A stretch of 64,000 nt of DNA from Acidobacteriota bacterium (GCA_018268995.1 JAFDVL010000108.1:101496-165495), one strand, 5' to 3'. Counted from the first letter of the stretch, positions 54,230 through 63,775 are shown. The notes: generated by a model from the sequence alone, not told the origin. Numbers and translations are program-made.

Positions 54230-55636
54230 ATGGCAGGCAGTGTTAGCTTTAGCGGGTTAGGCAGCGGGATTGATTTTAGTAAATTGACGGATTCTATTGT
54301 CGCGGCACGCAGTCGTCCGATCAGTCTTTTACAGTCCAAGAGTTCTGACCTGACGAAACGCAGCGATGCCTTCAAGCAACTAAATACAAAACTGGCGACC
54401 CTCACCTCGGCTGCTGAGGCTTTAACCGATCAGGACCTTGGGACAGGTCGGCTTGCATCCTCTTCTGCGACTGACAAAGTGGTTGTTACGGCAGATGCAA
54501 CTGCTGCTAAAGGCGCACTAAATGTCACGGTGACACGCCTAGCTAGCAGCCTGACGCAAAGTTCTCGTGTTTACACCTCAAAGACGAATGCTGTTCTTGC
54601 CGGTGGCGCGACTACCGCTACGTTTGAATTGAGAAAAGGTGACGATACCTCTGGTACAGAAATTACCATCAATTCCGCCAACGACACATTGGAAGGATTG
54701 CGCGATGCGATTAATGATGCTGATGCCGGGGTAACAGCGACGATAGTAGATACCAATGGAGCTGGGACGTCTTATAAATTGGTATTGACCTCATCTGACA
54801 CTGGGGCTGAAGGCCGGGTGCAACTGGTCGAAACAACTGCTACGGGCACAGGCACAGACATCAATCTTACTTCTCTGAACCCGCCTGGTGCCACCAACGA
54901 TTTCTCTGATTTGGACGCAGAGTTCGATGTTAACGGACTGACTCTAACGCGTTCCAGTAACACCGTGACTGATGCTGTTGAGGGCGTAACCTTAACGCTC
55001 AAGGATGAAGGCTCAGCCAAAATCTCAGTTTCCGCTTCAACCTCGGATATTAGCTCCAAACTACGTGCTTTTATCACCGCGTACAATGACGTGCATGATT
55101 TCATTTCAAGTCAAAGCCGGAAAGATGGCAGTGGCAAGGCCGGGGCATTCCTGGGCGATGCAATTGCCCGTTCCGTTCAGCGACAGCTCCGAGATGTTGT
55201 CGGCGGCAGTTCGTCTGACAATGGTGGAGCGCTGACCAATCTGACACAGCTTGGCATTGGGCGTGATGAGAATGGCAAATTGACGCTTGATAGCACTGTG
55301 CTGGATGAGCAATTGGCAAATTCATTGGATGATGTTAAGGCGCTGCTGGCTGGTGCCAGTGCCAGCGAAACCGGAATTGCCAATCAGCTTTATGATACGG
55401 CCAGTTTGTTAAGTGACGATATTACCGGCATTGTCCAAACCACCATCAACAGATACCAAAGTTCGATCAAAAGCCTGGACAAGTCCATCAGTGATCAACT
55501 GGCCCGCATTAGTGTTTTACGAGAATCCTTATCACGGCAATTTGCTGCGGCAGATGCTGCTATCAGTGGTCTCAATAATCAGAACACCGCGCTGACCAAT
55601 CTTCTCAAATCTCTGGATACGTCGAACAATAAATAA
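54230..55636 (+). CDS. fliD: Flagellar filament cap protein FliD
   Basis: The 468-residue protein starts with the FliD N domain (MAGSVSFSGLGSGIDFSKLTDSIVAARSRPISLLQSKSSDLTKR). It has the central FliD_C region (ELRKGDDTSGTEITINSANDTLEGLRDAINDADAGVTA; VNGLTLTRSSNTVTDAVEGVTLTL) and ends with a coiled coil (LARISVLRESLSRQFAAADAAISGLNNQNTALTNLL). It caps the filament and helps flagellin insert. Confidence 0.95.
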   Translation: MAGSVSFSGLGSGIDFSKLTDSIVAARSRPISLLQSKSSDLTKRSDAFKQLNTKLATLTSAAEALTDQDLGTGRLASSSATDKVVVTADATAAKGALNVTVTRLASSLTQSSRVYTSKTNAVLAGGATTATFELRKGDDTSGTEITINSANDTLEGLRDAINDADAGVTATIVDTNGAGTSYKLVLTSSDTGAEGRVQLVETTATGTGTDINLTSLNPPGATNDFSDLDAEFDVNGLTLTRSSNTVTDAVEGVTLTLKDEGSAKISVSASTSDISSKLRAFITAYNDVHDFISSQSRKDGSGKAGAFLGDAIARSVQRQLRDVVGGSSSDNGGALTNLTQLGIGRDENGKLTLDSTVLDEQLANSLDDVKALLAGASASETGIANQLYDTASLLSDDITGIVQTTINRYQSSIKSLDKSISDQLARISVLRESLSRQFAAADAAISGLNNQNTALTNLLKSLDTSNNK

Positions 55637-55681
55637 TGATTTTTTGCCAAGTAGAAACACTTATTAAGGAGAAACGGGCCG

Positions 55682-56119
55682 ATGTCTAGCAGGTATAATC
55701 CGTTGGCTGCCTATGGAACGGTGGCTAATGCCGAAACCAATCCCATACAACAGATTGTTATGTTGTATGACGGCGCGATCAAATTTCTGCGACTGGCGGC
55801 GGCGGATATTGAGGTTGGTGATCTGGTCGCAAAAGCTGAACACAGCGACCGTGCTTTGGATATTATCAGCTATTTACAGTCCATTCTGGATTTTGAAAAG
55901 GGTGGAGAAGTGGCTCCTACACTGGACGTTTTCTATACCACCCTGACCGTGCAAATTCTTAAGGCGAGCGCAAAACTTGATAGCCATAGTATGAAACAGG
56001 CAGCCGAATTGCTCCTTCCCGTGCGAGAGGCCTGGTCCATGCAAACGCCTACCGCAACCGCTGCTTTTGTCTCCGCCGGAGCCAAGCCAGTTGTGGGCAG
56101 CTATCAGAAAATTGCCTAA
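55682..56119 (+). CDS. fliS: Flagellin export chaperone FliS
   Basis: The 145-residue helical protein shows the FliS signature: NPLAAYGTVANAETNPIQQIVMLYDGAIKFLRLAAADIEVGD, then a helix with NLLEFEKGG-like LQSILDFEKGGEVAPTLDVFYTTL. It prevents premature flagellin polymerisation in the cytosol. AAGGAG lies about 11 nt upstream. It follows fliD by 45 bp. Confidence 0.95.
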   Translation: MSSRYNPLAAYGTVANAETNPIQQIVMLYDGAIKFLRLAAADIEVGDLVAKAEHSDRALDIISYLQSILDFEKGGEVAPTLDVFYTTLTVQILKASAKLDSHSMKQAAELLLPVREAWSMQTPTATAAFVSAGAKPVVGSYQKIA

Positions 56120-56143
56120 ACCAAATTGACTACGAAAAACGCC

Positions 56144-56590
56144 ATGCATTCTTTGCCGAACATCACCACCGAAGCTGACTCGTTGCTTGATTTACTAATC
56201 GCGCAATGTGTGGACTTAGAAGCGTTGCTCAGGCTTTCTCGTGCAGAAGCGTCAGCTGTGGAGGTGCGTGATTTTGAGGAAGTAATCCGCATTACAGACG
56301 AGCGGTCTACATTGGGGGAAAGACTGGAAGTCTATCATCGGCAAATTGCCGAAATGCGGCATCGGCTAGGGGAAGCCGCAGAGTCGGTGATGCACAGCCC
56401 GACTGTGACACGCATCACGGAATTGGTGAATGGAATTGTGGCGCAGGATAGTGTGACGCGCCCTTTGCTGATGGAAGTTCGTCAGCAAATAGACCTGGAA
56501 CGCAAACAGCTTAATCAGGTCCAGCGCGGTCTGACCGCGTATCTCAATGAGGGACGCATGCCCGCAGTGGCTTGCGATCAACTCGCTTGA
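56144..56590 (+). CDS. FliT/FlgN-like coiled-coil flagellar chaperone candidate
   Basis: The 148-residue protein is all helical with heptad-like stretches (LLDLLIAQCVDLEALLRLSRAEASAVEVRDFEEVIRITDERSTLGERLEVYHRQIAEM). Position directly after fliS and overall size suggest a FliT- or FlgN-type chaperone or flagellar-assembly factor, but sequence similarity is not diagnostic. A TTG at 56126 is an alternative start. The 3' end overlaps the convergent NtrC-type gene by 13 bp. Confidence 0.6.
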   Translation: MHSLPNITTEADSLLDLLIAQCVDLEALLRLSRAEASAVEVRDFEEVIRITDERSTLGERLEVYHRQIAEMRHRLGEAAESVMHSPTVTRITELVNGIVAQDSVTRPLLMEVRQQIDLERKQLNQVQRGLTAYLNEGRMPAVACDQLA

Positions 56591-58008
56591 TATTCATCAA
56601 GCAAATCGTTCTCTGAATCAGGTTGCAACCGCTTCAATTTTTCGGCAAACGTTGTTCTTTTCATTTGCAGAAGCTTGGCTGCCCGCACTTTGTTCCCGCC
56701 TGTTTTTTTCAGGGACTTGAGCAAGAGTTCACGCTCCACAGTGGCTACTACCGCTTCATAGCTCAAGCCTTCATCGGGAATCGTGGTCGGAATGGCCGTG
56801 CCAACGGTTGGCAGGGTCACATCCGTCAATGGAGTGCTGACGCCATATTCTGCTCCGCCGCGCACTTCTTCCGGCAAATCGGCAAGCTGAATTTCCAGCC
56901 GAGCACCAGACAAGGCGGCGGCGCGTTCCATTGCATTTTGCAGTTGACGCACATTGCCAGGCCAATAATAGCTGTTCAGCACATGCCAAACTTCTGGCGC
57001 GATGCTTTTTAGTGGCAACCCTGCGCTTAGGCAGAAGCGCGCCATGAGCTGTTGCGCTAAAGGCCGGATATCTTCTTTGCGCAAACGCAAGGCAGGCAGT
57101 CGCAGATGGACAACATTCAGGCGATAGTAAAGATCGGCCCGAAAGCTGCCATCACTGACACGCTTTTCCAAATCAGCGCTGGTGGCGGCAACGATACGAA
57201 CATCTACTTTTGTGGTGCGCGAAGAGCCGAGTTTTTCAAATTCACGCTCCTGCAAAACGCGCAACAATTTGGCTTGCAGCGGCAAACTCATGTCACCGAT
57301 TTCGTCCAGAAATAAGGTTCCACCGTCCGCCTGCTCAAATCGTCCGATGCGGGCGGCGTGCGCTCCGGTAAATGCACCTTTGACGTGACCAAAAAGTTCG
57401 TCTTCCAGCAGTTGTTCGGGAATTGCGGCACAGTTGAGCGCGACTAAGGGTTTATTGGCACGTGGACTATGTTGGTGGATGGCGCGTGCGATCAGTTCTT
57501 TGCCCGTTCCTGTTTCTCCCGTGACCAGAACCGTTGTATTAAATGGCGCGATGGAGGTGGCTTGATTCAGCAAGGTGTGCATCACTGGCGATTCTGCCAC
57601 GATATCCACAGGAGCCATCCCACTGCTAGCGCTCAACGCCTGACGGGAAACACGTTCTGCAGCCACACTGAGCGAACTCAGCAAGTCTTCGGGCACCAGA
57701 GGTTTCATTAAAAACTCTGTTGCGCCGCGCTTCATGGCTTCAACTGCGGTTTCAATTGTGGCATGTGCTGTGATGGCAATGGTGATAATGCCCGGCTTCA
57801 GGCGAGGGCAATGTTGCAGCAGGTCAAGCCCGGACATGCCCGGTAAATTCAGGTCTAAAACGACAATATCGAAAGCTTCTTTTTCTAATTGCTCAACTGC
57901 TTCTTCTGCACTGCGCACCGCTGTGGCGTGGTACTGTTGTGCCACCGTTTGCAACAGTAGTTCGCGCACTTGCAGATCAGCTTCGACAAAGAGTATCCGT
58001 ATTTTCAT
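56578..58008 (-). CDS. NtrC-family sigma-54-dependent response regulator
   Basis: The 476-residue protein has a receiver domain with phospho-acceptor D52 (VLDLNLPG), an AAA+ domain with Walker A GETGTGKE (about 163-170), the sigma-54 contact loop GAFTGA near 235 and FLDEIGDMSL, and a Fis-type helix-turn-helix at the C-terminus (ELLLKSLKKTGGNKVRAAKLLQMKRTTFAEKL). It activates sigma-54 promoters after phosphorylation. Its convergent position against the flagellar block suggests a FlgR-like role, but no sigma-54 promoter was recognised in the window and no cognate kinase is present. Confidence 0.94.
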   Translation of the reverse strand: MKIRILFVEADLQVRELLLQTVAQQYHATAVRSAEEAVEQLEKEAFDIVVLDLNLPGMSGLDLLQHCPRLKPGIITIAITAHATIETAVEAMKRGATEFLMKPLVPEDLLSSLSVAAERVSRQALSASSGMAPVDIVAESPVMHTLLNQATSIAPFNTTVLVTGETGTGKELIARAIHQHSPRANKPLVALNCAAIPEQLLEDELFGHVKGAFTGAHAARIGRFEQADGGTLFLDEIGDMSLPLQAKLLRVLQEREFEKLGSSRTTKVDVRIVAATSADLEKRVSDGSFRADLYYRLNVVHLRLPALRLRKEDIRPLAQQLMARFCLSAGLPLKSIAPEVWHVLNSYYWPGNVRQLQNAMERAAALSGARLEIQLADLPEEVRGGAEYGVSTPLTDVTLPTVGTAIPTTIPDEGLSYEAVVATVERELLLKSLKKTGGNKVRAAKLLQMKRTTFAEKLKRLQPDSENDLLDEYQAS

Positions 58009-58350
58009 GGGGGAAACAATCTTTGCGCGGGGTTGTTGAGACGCGCGGAAAATCTATTGATCAACCTCCAGTAGAGGAAGATTAGCCATTCATTGGCTCG
58101 TCCAAAAGATAAATCTCAAAGACGTGTGAGATTGCCTGGCACTGAACAGGGCGGATTCTAGTTGGGAAGTCGTTGCCAAACATTCTGTTTGATAAGTTCG
58201 AGGGCTTCTGGGTTGAGTTCGAGGCAGAGGGGAGTTTAGCCAAATCGGCTTGTAATGCAAGCAGAAAATGTTATCGCTCGCTAAAGATCGGTCAATTTGA
58301 CGGAAGCCTGCGCAGGCCTGTTCACAAAGAAGACAGAAAAATACTATTGA

Positions 58351-58379
58351 TTGACGGGCGTTCGAGCAATTCATATAAT
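58351..58379 (+). promoter_or_regulatory. Near-consensus sigma-70 promoter of the sugar-modification operon
   Basis: TTGACG (58351-58356), an exact 17-nt spacer and a perfect TATAAT (58374-58379) make this the strongest promoter seen in the window. It starts about 120 nt before the FemAB/GNAT gene. Confidence 0.88.
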
Positions 58380-58397
58380 GCCCCCGCCTCGCAACCA

Positions 58398-58425
58398 GAG
58401 TAATCCCCCCCCCTGGCGATTACTC
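58398..58425 (+). promoter_or_regulatory. Leader hairpin of the sugar-modification operon
   Basis: GAGTAATC (58398-58405) and GATTACTC (58418-58425) form a perfect 8-bp stem with a C-rich 12-nt loop, about 10-20 nt into the transcript. A TTTTTT run lies about 20 nt further on, too far for a classic terminator. Confidence 0.5.
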
Positions 58426-58507
58426 AGCAAATACTCAACCCAGCCCTTTTTTAGCTGCCCCAACAAGTTAACCTACCGCAAGCATCGTAGCCCGATAAAG
58501 TTACTGA

Positions 58508-59443
58508 ATGGAATTTGGTTATCTGCATGCAAACTATGCGCGAGCCTTTACGGCCTTTGGCTCGGCGTGTTACTTGCCAGCATCACAAGGCTGGATTCTC
58601 AAACGCGCCATTCCTGGATCGAACCTGTGTGATGCGATGGGATGTTACCCGCTCTTTGCTTGTCGCAACTGGCCCAAACTCGCAGAAGACCTGCCACAAC
58701 TCGCGGAGGATTTGGTCAGCCTGACCATCGTGACAGACCCGCTAGGAGGGTATGAATTGGCCGATTTGCGCACAGCCTTTCCTGATCTCATGCGGCCTTT
58801 CAAAGAGCACTTTATCGTTGATCTCCAACAGCCATTGTCAGAAAGCATCAGCGCGCATCATCGGCGGAATATCCGTCAGGCTTTATCGCAGGTTGGCGTC
58901 GAACGATGTGCCCCAAGTACCGCTTTCGATGAATGGGTTACGCTTTACAATCATCTGATTCAGCGCCATGAAATTACAGGCATTGCAGCTTTTTCGCGCG
59001 CCTCATTTGCGGCGCAATGGCAAGTGCCCGGCTTGACGGTATTTCGTGCGCTTCATCAGGGCGAAACGGTTGGCATGACGCTTTGGTATCAGGAAGAAGA
59101 TCGTGTGTATTACCACCTTGCGGCTTATTCTCCACGCGGCTATGAACTCAAGGCGTCTTATGCACTCTTTCATCAAGCCATTGAATATTTTTCTTGTACT
59201 GGCGTTCGCTGGATGGCGCTGGGAGCGGGAGCCGGAATTCACAATGATGGCTCTGATGGCTTGACACGGTTCAAGCGTGGCTGGGCAACAGAAACGCGTC
59301 CGGTTTATCTCTGTGGACGTATTTTCAATCCACAAGCGTATGCTCTGCTTGCTGAGGCAAGTGATGCTCACAACAGTTCGTTTTTTCCTGCTTATCGGCA
59401 GCCTGCCGCTACAGCGCACCTGGTCAGGAGGCACGTGGCATGA
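58508..59443 (+). CDS. FemAB/GNAT-type (BioF2-like) acyltransferase
   Basis: The 311-residue protein has the double-GNAT architecture of the FemAB/Acetyltransf_6 group: SISAHHRRNIRQALSQVGVERC (mid-region), then GMTLWYQEEDRVYYHLAAYSPRGYELKASYALFHQAIEYF and WMALGAGAGIHNDGSDGLTRFKRGWA. In polysaccharide and glycoconjugate loci such proteins transfer amino acids or acyl groups to sugars. The stop overlaps the methyltransferase start (ATGA). Confidence 0.78.
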   Translation: MEFGYLHANYARAFTAFGSACYLPASQGWILKRAIPGSNLCDAMGCYPLFACRNWPKLAEDLPQLAEDLVSLTIVTDPLGGYELADLRTAFPDLMRPFKEHFIVDLQQPLSESISAHHRRNIRQALSQVGVERCAPSTAFDEWVTLYNHLIQRHEITGIAAFSRASFAAQWQVPGLTVFRALHQGETVGMTLWYQEEDRVYYHLAAYSPRGYELKASYALFHQAIEYFSCTGVRWMALGAGAGIHNDGSDGLTRFKRGWATETRPVYLCGRIFNPQAYALLAEASDAHNSSFFPAYRQPAATAHLVRRHVA

Positions 59444-60120
59444 CAGCTCAAGCGCAGAGCGCGCCGTATCAACAACTCATCACGCATTACGAGAATTGTT
59501 TAGCTCAGCACGGCGATTCGCATCTTGGTGTTGACTGGCCGAATCCGCAAGATGCCGCAACACGATACCAGGTGATGTTGGACGTGATTCGTCCTGCGCA
59601 AGAGAAAAGCCGATTGCTTGATTTTGGCTGTGGCGCGGCGCATTTGTATGAATATATCCAACGACAAAACCTAAACTATATTGATTACGCCGGGCTTGAA
59701 CTTTCTCCCCAATTCCTCTCACTCTCCCAAAACAAATTCCCTGCGATACAGTTTTATCATCTCGACATTCTCACCGCTGACGAAATGACTTTGCCCACGT
59801 TTGACTACATCATTCTCAACGGAGTGCTGACGGAAAAGCTGACAATGAGTTTTGAGGAAATGTGGGCGTACACGCAAAGGCTTCTGCAAGCGGTGTTTGC
59901 AAAAGCACGTTCAGGCATTGCCTTCAACGTGATGTCAAAGCAAGTGGATTGGGAACGTCGTGACCTGTTTCATTTGCCGATGGATTTATTGGCCGGCTTT
60001 CTCACGCGTGAACTCAGTCGCCATTTTGTCATTCGTAATGACTACGGCCTTTACGAATACACTACTTATGTCTACCGCTCACCCCGGAACAAAGTATCAA
60101 TCCTAGTCCCCGAAGATTAG
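59440..60120 (+). CDS. Class I SAM-dependent methyltransferase
   Basis: The 226-residue protein has motif I LLDFGCGAAHLYEYI (about 62-77), the post-I YAGLELSPQFLSLSQ and HLDILTAD, then FDYIILNGVLTEKL. It is probably a small-molecule or sugar methyltransferase given its operon. Translation is coupled to the preceding gene and the DegT gene follows after 8 bp. Confidence 0.8.
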   Translation: MTAQAQSAPYQQLITHYENCLAQHGDSHLGVDWPNPQDAATRYQVMLDVIRPAQEKSRLLDFGCGAAHLYEYIQRQNLNYIDYAGLELSPQFLSLSQNKFPAIQFYHLDILTADEMTLPTFDYIILNGVLTEKLTMSFEEMWAYTQRLLQAVFAKARSGIAFNVMSKQVDWERRDLFHLPMDLLAGFLTRELSRHFVIRNDYGLYEYTTYVYRSPRNKVSILVPED

Positions 60121-60128
60121 GTGTTAAT

Positions 60129-61343
60129 TTGAAGCAGTTTTTATCGCAACTAAGCATCTTTAGCGGGCAGCCAGCTTTTCCTGAGCTTTTGCACGTTGGT
60201 TGTCCAAATGTTCCAGAGGGCGCAGCCCGGGAACAGCTTTTTCAGCATATCAACGATATGTTGGATCGCCGCTGGCTCACAAATCATGGGCCATTGGTCA
60301 GCGAGTTTGAGCGGACGCTGGCTCATCTCACGGGCGTGCGTCACGCAATTGCCGTTTGTAATGGAACGCTCGGATTAGAAATTGCCGCCAAAGCCTGCGG
60401 TTTTACCGGCGAAGTCATTGTTCCATCCTTTACCTTTGTGGCAACGGCACACGCGCTGAGCTGGATTGGCTTGACGCCTGTTTTTGCTGACGTTGATCCG
60501 CTTCGTCATACGATTGATCCTGCGCAGATTGAGAAATTGATTACGCCGCGCACGAGTGCGATTGTGGCCACGCATTTATGGGGCAATGCCTGTCCGACGG
60601 AGGAGTTGGAGCAAATTGCCAACCGACATGGGTTGCAGGTTATTTACGATGCCGCACATGCGTTTGGCTGTTCCTCGCGTGGGAAAATGATTGGCTCTTT
60701 TGGGCGCGCCGAAGTGTTCAGTTTTCACGCCACAAAGTTTATCAATACATTTGAAGGCGGGGCGATAGTCACCAATGATGACGAATTAGCCGATAGAATC
60801 AGGCACATGATGCACTTTGGCTTTGATGCACCCGACCATGTTGTCAGTGTAGGCACCAACGCCAAGATGAGCGAAGTTGCCGCCGCGATGGGCTTATCAA
60901 GCTTGAGTATGATGGACGAAATTATGGCAGCGAATAAGCTCAACTATGAAGCCTATGCGCTGCGATTGGCTGGATTGTCAGGGCTGCGGCTATTTTCCTT
61001 TGATGAGCCTGGCAGTCGCAATTATCAATATGTGATTGCTGAAGTACAGGGCGATGGACTTTCCAGAGACCAGTTATTGGAAGTGCTGTGGTCAGAAGGT
61101 ATCAGAGCACGTCGCTATTTCTATCCAGGTTGTCATCGCATGGAGCCGTATGCTTCGCAACCTCAATCAACTCCATTGCCGGTGACAGAACGTTTGTCTG
61201 ATACCGTGCTGGCATTGCCTACGGGAAAGGTTGTTGGCCCGACAGAAATCGCGAAAGTCTGCGCGATCATCCGCCTCGCCCTGACGAACGCGGACGAAGT
61301 CAAACGTCGTTTGGGCCGCGCCCATCAAGTTGCTGTCGCTTGA
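60129..61343 (+). CDS. DegT/DnrJ/EryC1 sugar aminotransferase
   Basis: The TTG at 60129 has AGGTG about 6 nt upstream and gives a full-length 404-residue protein; the first ATG would cut off conserved sequence. It shows CNGTLGLEIAAKACGFTGEVIVPSFTFVATAHAL, DVDPLRHTIDP, the PLP-phosphate region GNACPTEELEQIA, YDAAHAFG and the PLP lysine K203 in FSFHATKFINTFEGGAIVTND. It transfers an amino group to a keto-sugar nucleotide. Its 3' end overlaps the convergent PhyH gene by 19 bp. Confidence 0.92.
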   Translation: MKQFLSQLSIFSGQPAFPELLHVGCPNVPEGAAREQLFQHINDMLDRRWLTNHGPLVSEFERTLAHLTGVRHAIAVCNGTLGLEIAAKACGFTGEVIVPSFTFVATAHALSWIGLTPVFADVDPLRHTIDPAQIEKLITPRTSAIVATHLWGNACPTEELEQIANRHGLQVIYDAAHAFGCSSRGKMIGSFGRAEVFSFHATKFINTFEGGAIVTNDDELADRIRHMMHFGFDAPDHVVSVGTNAKMSEVAAAMGLSSLSMMDEIMAANKLNYEAYALRLAGLSGLRLFSFDEPGSRNYQYVIAEVQGDGLSRDQLLEVLWSEGIRARRYFYPGCHRMEPYASQPQSTPLPVTERLSDTVLALPTGKVVGPTEIAKVCAIIRLALTNADEVKRRLGRAHQVAVA

Positions 61344-62161
61344 ACTCTGGCTGGAAAGACGCGTTGTAAATCTTCCGCTGTCGGGAAGTTTTCTGTAATC
61401 AATTCCTGCTGTGCTTTGTAGACGTATGGATGTGCATAGCGGCGCGCAATGAACGTTTCTTCGCTGATGTCGTTGTATCTGAAATGGCACGACCAGCGGA
61501 TTGAATCAGTAATATTATTGCCTGAGCGATGCAGCAGAAACGAAGAAAAGAACAACGCGTCTCCTGCCGTGACCTCAACCGATTGGTAATTGAAGTGATC
61601 TCCTTCTGAAACCTTGCGATACCATTCATCCTGCTCTGACGGCAACAATCCCCACACATGACTTCCCGGCACAATCTCCAATGCGCCGAGCGGTTCATTC
61701 ACATCTACCAGCGGAACCCAGACGACCATTGAATTCAGCGAACCTTGCATGCTGCGCCAATCCTGATGCGGTGGCGTGCGGTAATACACTTCCGCCTGTG
61801 CCAGATGCCGCGAGTTGAAATAGATCACTGGCCGCGTGCAAATTACCGGCGTTTCTACGCCCAACGCCTGCAACTGTTGGACGAGCTTTTCGCTGAGCGA
61901 CATTCGATGCAGACTAATCAAATGCTGACAGGTCTTGCCACAGTTAATAAAACCGGGCAAATCCTGCCGAAAGTATTTTGTCATTGCCGCTTCAAATTGC
62001 GATTCCTCTGGCGAGGCGTCTGACAGGATGCTTTGATGAAGCATTTGCTTGATAAAAACCTGTTTCGCATCTTTGCGTACTTGTTCTACTTCGTCAGCGC
62101 AAAAGAATCCTTTGAAGTGAATAAAGCCATCTTGATGGTATTGCGATAAAAGTGAGTTCAT
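61325..62161 (-). CDS. Phytanoyl-CoA dioxygenase (PhyH) family oxygenase
   Basis: The ATG at 62161 has AAGGA close upstream; a longer frame from 62278 lies inside the next gene. The 278-residue protein is a double-stranded beta-helix with the iron ligands H132, D134 (PHQDWRSM) and H211 (LLHRSGNN), and an arginine near 222 that could bind 2-oxoglutarate. It would hydroxylate an unknown substrate, plausibly a sugar or lipid in this locus. Confidence 0.87.
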   Translation of the reverse strand: MNSLLSQYHQDGFIHFKGFFCADEVEQVRKDAKQVFIKQMLHQSILSDASPEESQFEAAMTKYFRQDLPGFINCGKTCQHLISLHRMSLSEKLVQQLQALGVETPVICTRPVIYFNSRHLAQAEVYYRTPPHQDWRSMQGSLNSMVVWVPLVDVNEPLGALEIVPGSHVWGLLPSEQDEWYRKVSEGDHFNYQSVEVTAGDALFFSSFLLHRSGNNITDSIRWSCHFRYNDISEETFIARRYAHPYVYKAQQELITENFPTAEDLQRVFPARVQATAT

Positions 62162-62171
62162 AGTTTCCTTC

Positions 62172-63110
62172 TTACAAACGCTCTGCCACTGCATAACCAA
62201 AGCCTGATTGTCCAAAGCCGTTCCCGTTATAAAACAGATACAAATTGCCGTGATGTGTGACGACGTGCGGATAGGCAATCATTCCGGCATCCCATCCGCT
62301 TTCGGAAAGATCAATGCCTGCCTGTTCATCCAGCCGTGTCCAGTCTTTTCCATCCAAGGATTCAGCGTAGCCGATGCGATAGCTGGTTTGAGTTGAGGTG
62401 CGATATTCATTGGCGCTACGATAGGCATACCACATGCGATAAAAATGGTTTTCGCGTAATACCGAAGCTTTGACGATGCCTGCCTCATCGCTGGACTTAA
62501 AATCAATCGCAACTTTACCTGTGCGTTGCCAGTGAATGCCATCGGGTGATTCGGCATATTTAAGGTGGTAGAACGGCTCTGGTTTGCCTTCGATGACTTC
62601 CCATTTGACGCACGAGAGATACCAGTTTTTCCACACACCGTCTTCCTGTAAAATGCAGGAAGTGCCTGTAAAATGGGGTTCCTGTGCAGTTAGTCCAAAG
62701 AGCGGGCCTTCTGCATAACGCGTAAAACTTCGCCCCCCATCGTTGCTGATCGCTAAGCCAATTGAGTTGTGATACGGCACGCGTTGCATGACGGTCAGGC
62801 CGATGTAGTAAAGATATTTTTGCGCGCCAGCATCAACCACCCACGACGGCATCACGCCGCAATCATCAAAGGCTCCGAGGTTGCCTAAATCCAAAACGGG
62901 TTCAGGATGTTCGTAGAGAATCTTTTCCGGTCGTCCAGCCTCGACTTCAATGTAGCTGATGCGACTTCGATTGAGTTTGTCGCGCGTGGCGTAATAGATG
63001 CGCCAGACTTTGTCGTTTAGCTGATCTACGACCGGCACTGCGGCGTGTGATTGATTCCAATCATATTGTCGGTTGGGTTCGTAAATCAGCCCGCGTTTAT
63101 TCCATCGCAT
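62172..63110 (-). CDS. Five-bladed beta-propeller glycosidase-like protein (GH43/GH32-related)
   Basis: The 312-residue protein contains repeated propeller strands with an acidic residue near each blade start (AAVPVVDQLNDKVWRIYYATRD; FDDCGVMPSWVV; PHFTGTSCIL; KYAESPDGIHW; IGYAESLDGKDW). This is the pattern of GH43/32/62/68 and GH130-like proteins. No signal peptide is present, so the protein appears cytosolic, which is unusual for a glycan-degrading enzyme and may favour a nucleotide-sugar or phosphorylase-type role. It follows neuD-like gene by 2 nt and precedes phyH by 10 nt. Confidence 0.75.
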   Translation of the reverse strand: MRWNKRGLIYEPNRQYDWNQSHAAVPVVDQLNDKVWRIYYATRDKLNRSRISYIEVEAGRPEKILYEHPEPVLDLGNLGAFDDCGVMPSWVVDAGAQKYLYYIGLTVMQRVPYHNSIGLAISNDGGRSFTRYAEGPLFGLTAQEPHFTGTSCILQEDGVWKNWYLSCVKWEVIEGKPEPFYHLKYAESPDGIHWQRTGKVAIDFKSSDEAGIVKASVLRENHFYRMWYAYRSANEYRTSTQTSYRIGYAESLDGKDWTRLDEQAGIDLSESGWDAGMIAYPHVVTHHGNLYLFYNGNGFGQSGFGYAVAERL

Positions 63111-63112
63111 AG

Positions 63113-63775
63113 TTAGAAATTAATGTCCTGGCTGGAGGTTGGGCCTTTGATCGCAGGATTGCCTTTGTATACGCCCCACGGCTCTGTGTCTTTGATAATC
63201 GCGGCGGCCATTGCGACCAACGTGCCTTCTGCGATATGTGTGCCGTCTCTGACCGTCGCGTTCACGCCAAAAAAGGAATATGGCTCGACAATGCAATGTC
63301 CCGACAAGACGACGTGGGCAGTAAAGGTGACGTGATCTTTGATGATGCTGTGATGCCCAATGTGATTGCCGCTCCATAGCACCACGTTGTTGCCAATCGC
63401 TGTGAATGGCTGAATCGTGTTGTCTTCCAGTATGAAACAATTGTCGCCAATGGGCGTGCCGGGAAAGACCGTCGCTTTTGAGCTGACGTAGCTGATGAGT
63501 TGGTAGCCCTTGCTTTTGATTTGCAGGTAAACGGATTCGCGCAATCGGTTCATTCGCGCTGGCGCGAGCGGCGCAAAGAAGGCGAATTGATCGGGCGGAT
63601 AAATCGTTTCGATGTTTTCAAAAGCGACGACGGGAATTCCCCATAGCTCTTTTTCAGGGGGCAGGTATTGTTCGTTGACACTGAACGCGACGACTTCGTG
63701 TTCGCTGTCGTGTTGCAAGTAAAATTGCGCCAGTTGGGCAAAATCTTTAATGCCGAAAATAATTACTTTGGCCAT
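63113..63775 (-). CDS. NeuD/PglD-family sugar O- or N-acyltransferase
   Basis: The 220-residue protein has an N-terminal Rossmann-like domain (MAKVIIFGIKDFAQLAQFYL) and a left-handed beta-helix C-terminal half (IGDNCFILEDNTIQPFTAIGNNVVLWSGNHIGHHSIIKDHVTFTAHVVLSGHCIV). The histidines in GHHSII are positioned like the catalytic base of PglD. It transfers an acetyl group to an amino sugar or its nucleotide form and would act on the product of the DegT aminotransferase (inference). Confidence 0.87.
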   Translation of the reverse strand: MAKVIIFGIKDFAQLAQFYLQHDSEHEVVAFSVNEQYLPPEKELWGIPVVAFENIETIYPPDQFAFFAPLAPARMNRLRESVYLQIKSKGYQLISYVSSKATVFPGTPIGDNCFILEDNTIQPFTAIGNNVVLWSGNHIGHHSIIKDHVTFTAHVVLSGHCIVEPYSFFGVNATVRDGTHIAEGTLVAMAAAIIKDTEPWGVYKGNPAIKGPTSSQDINF

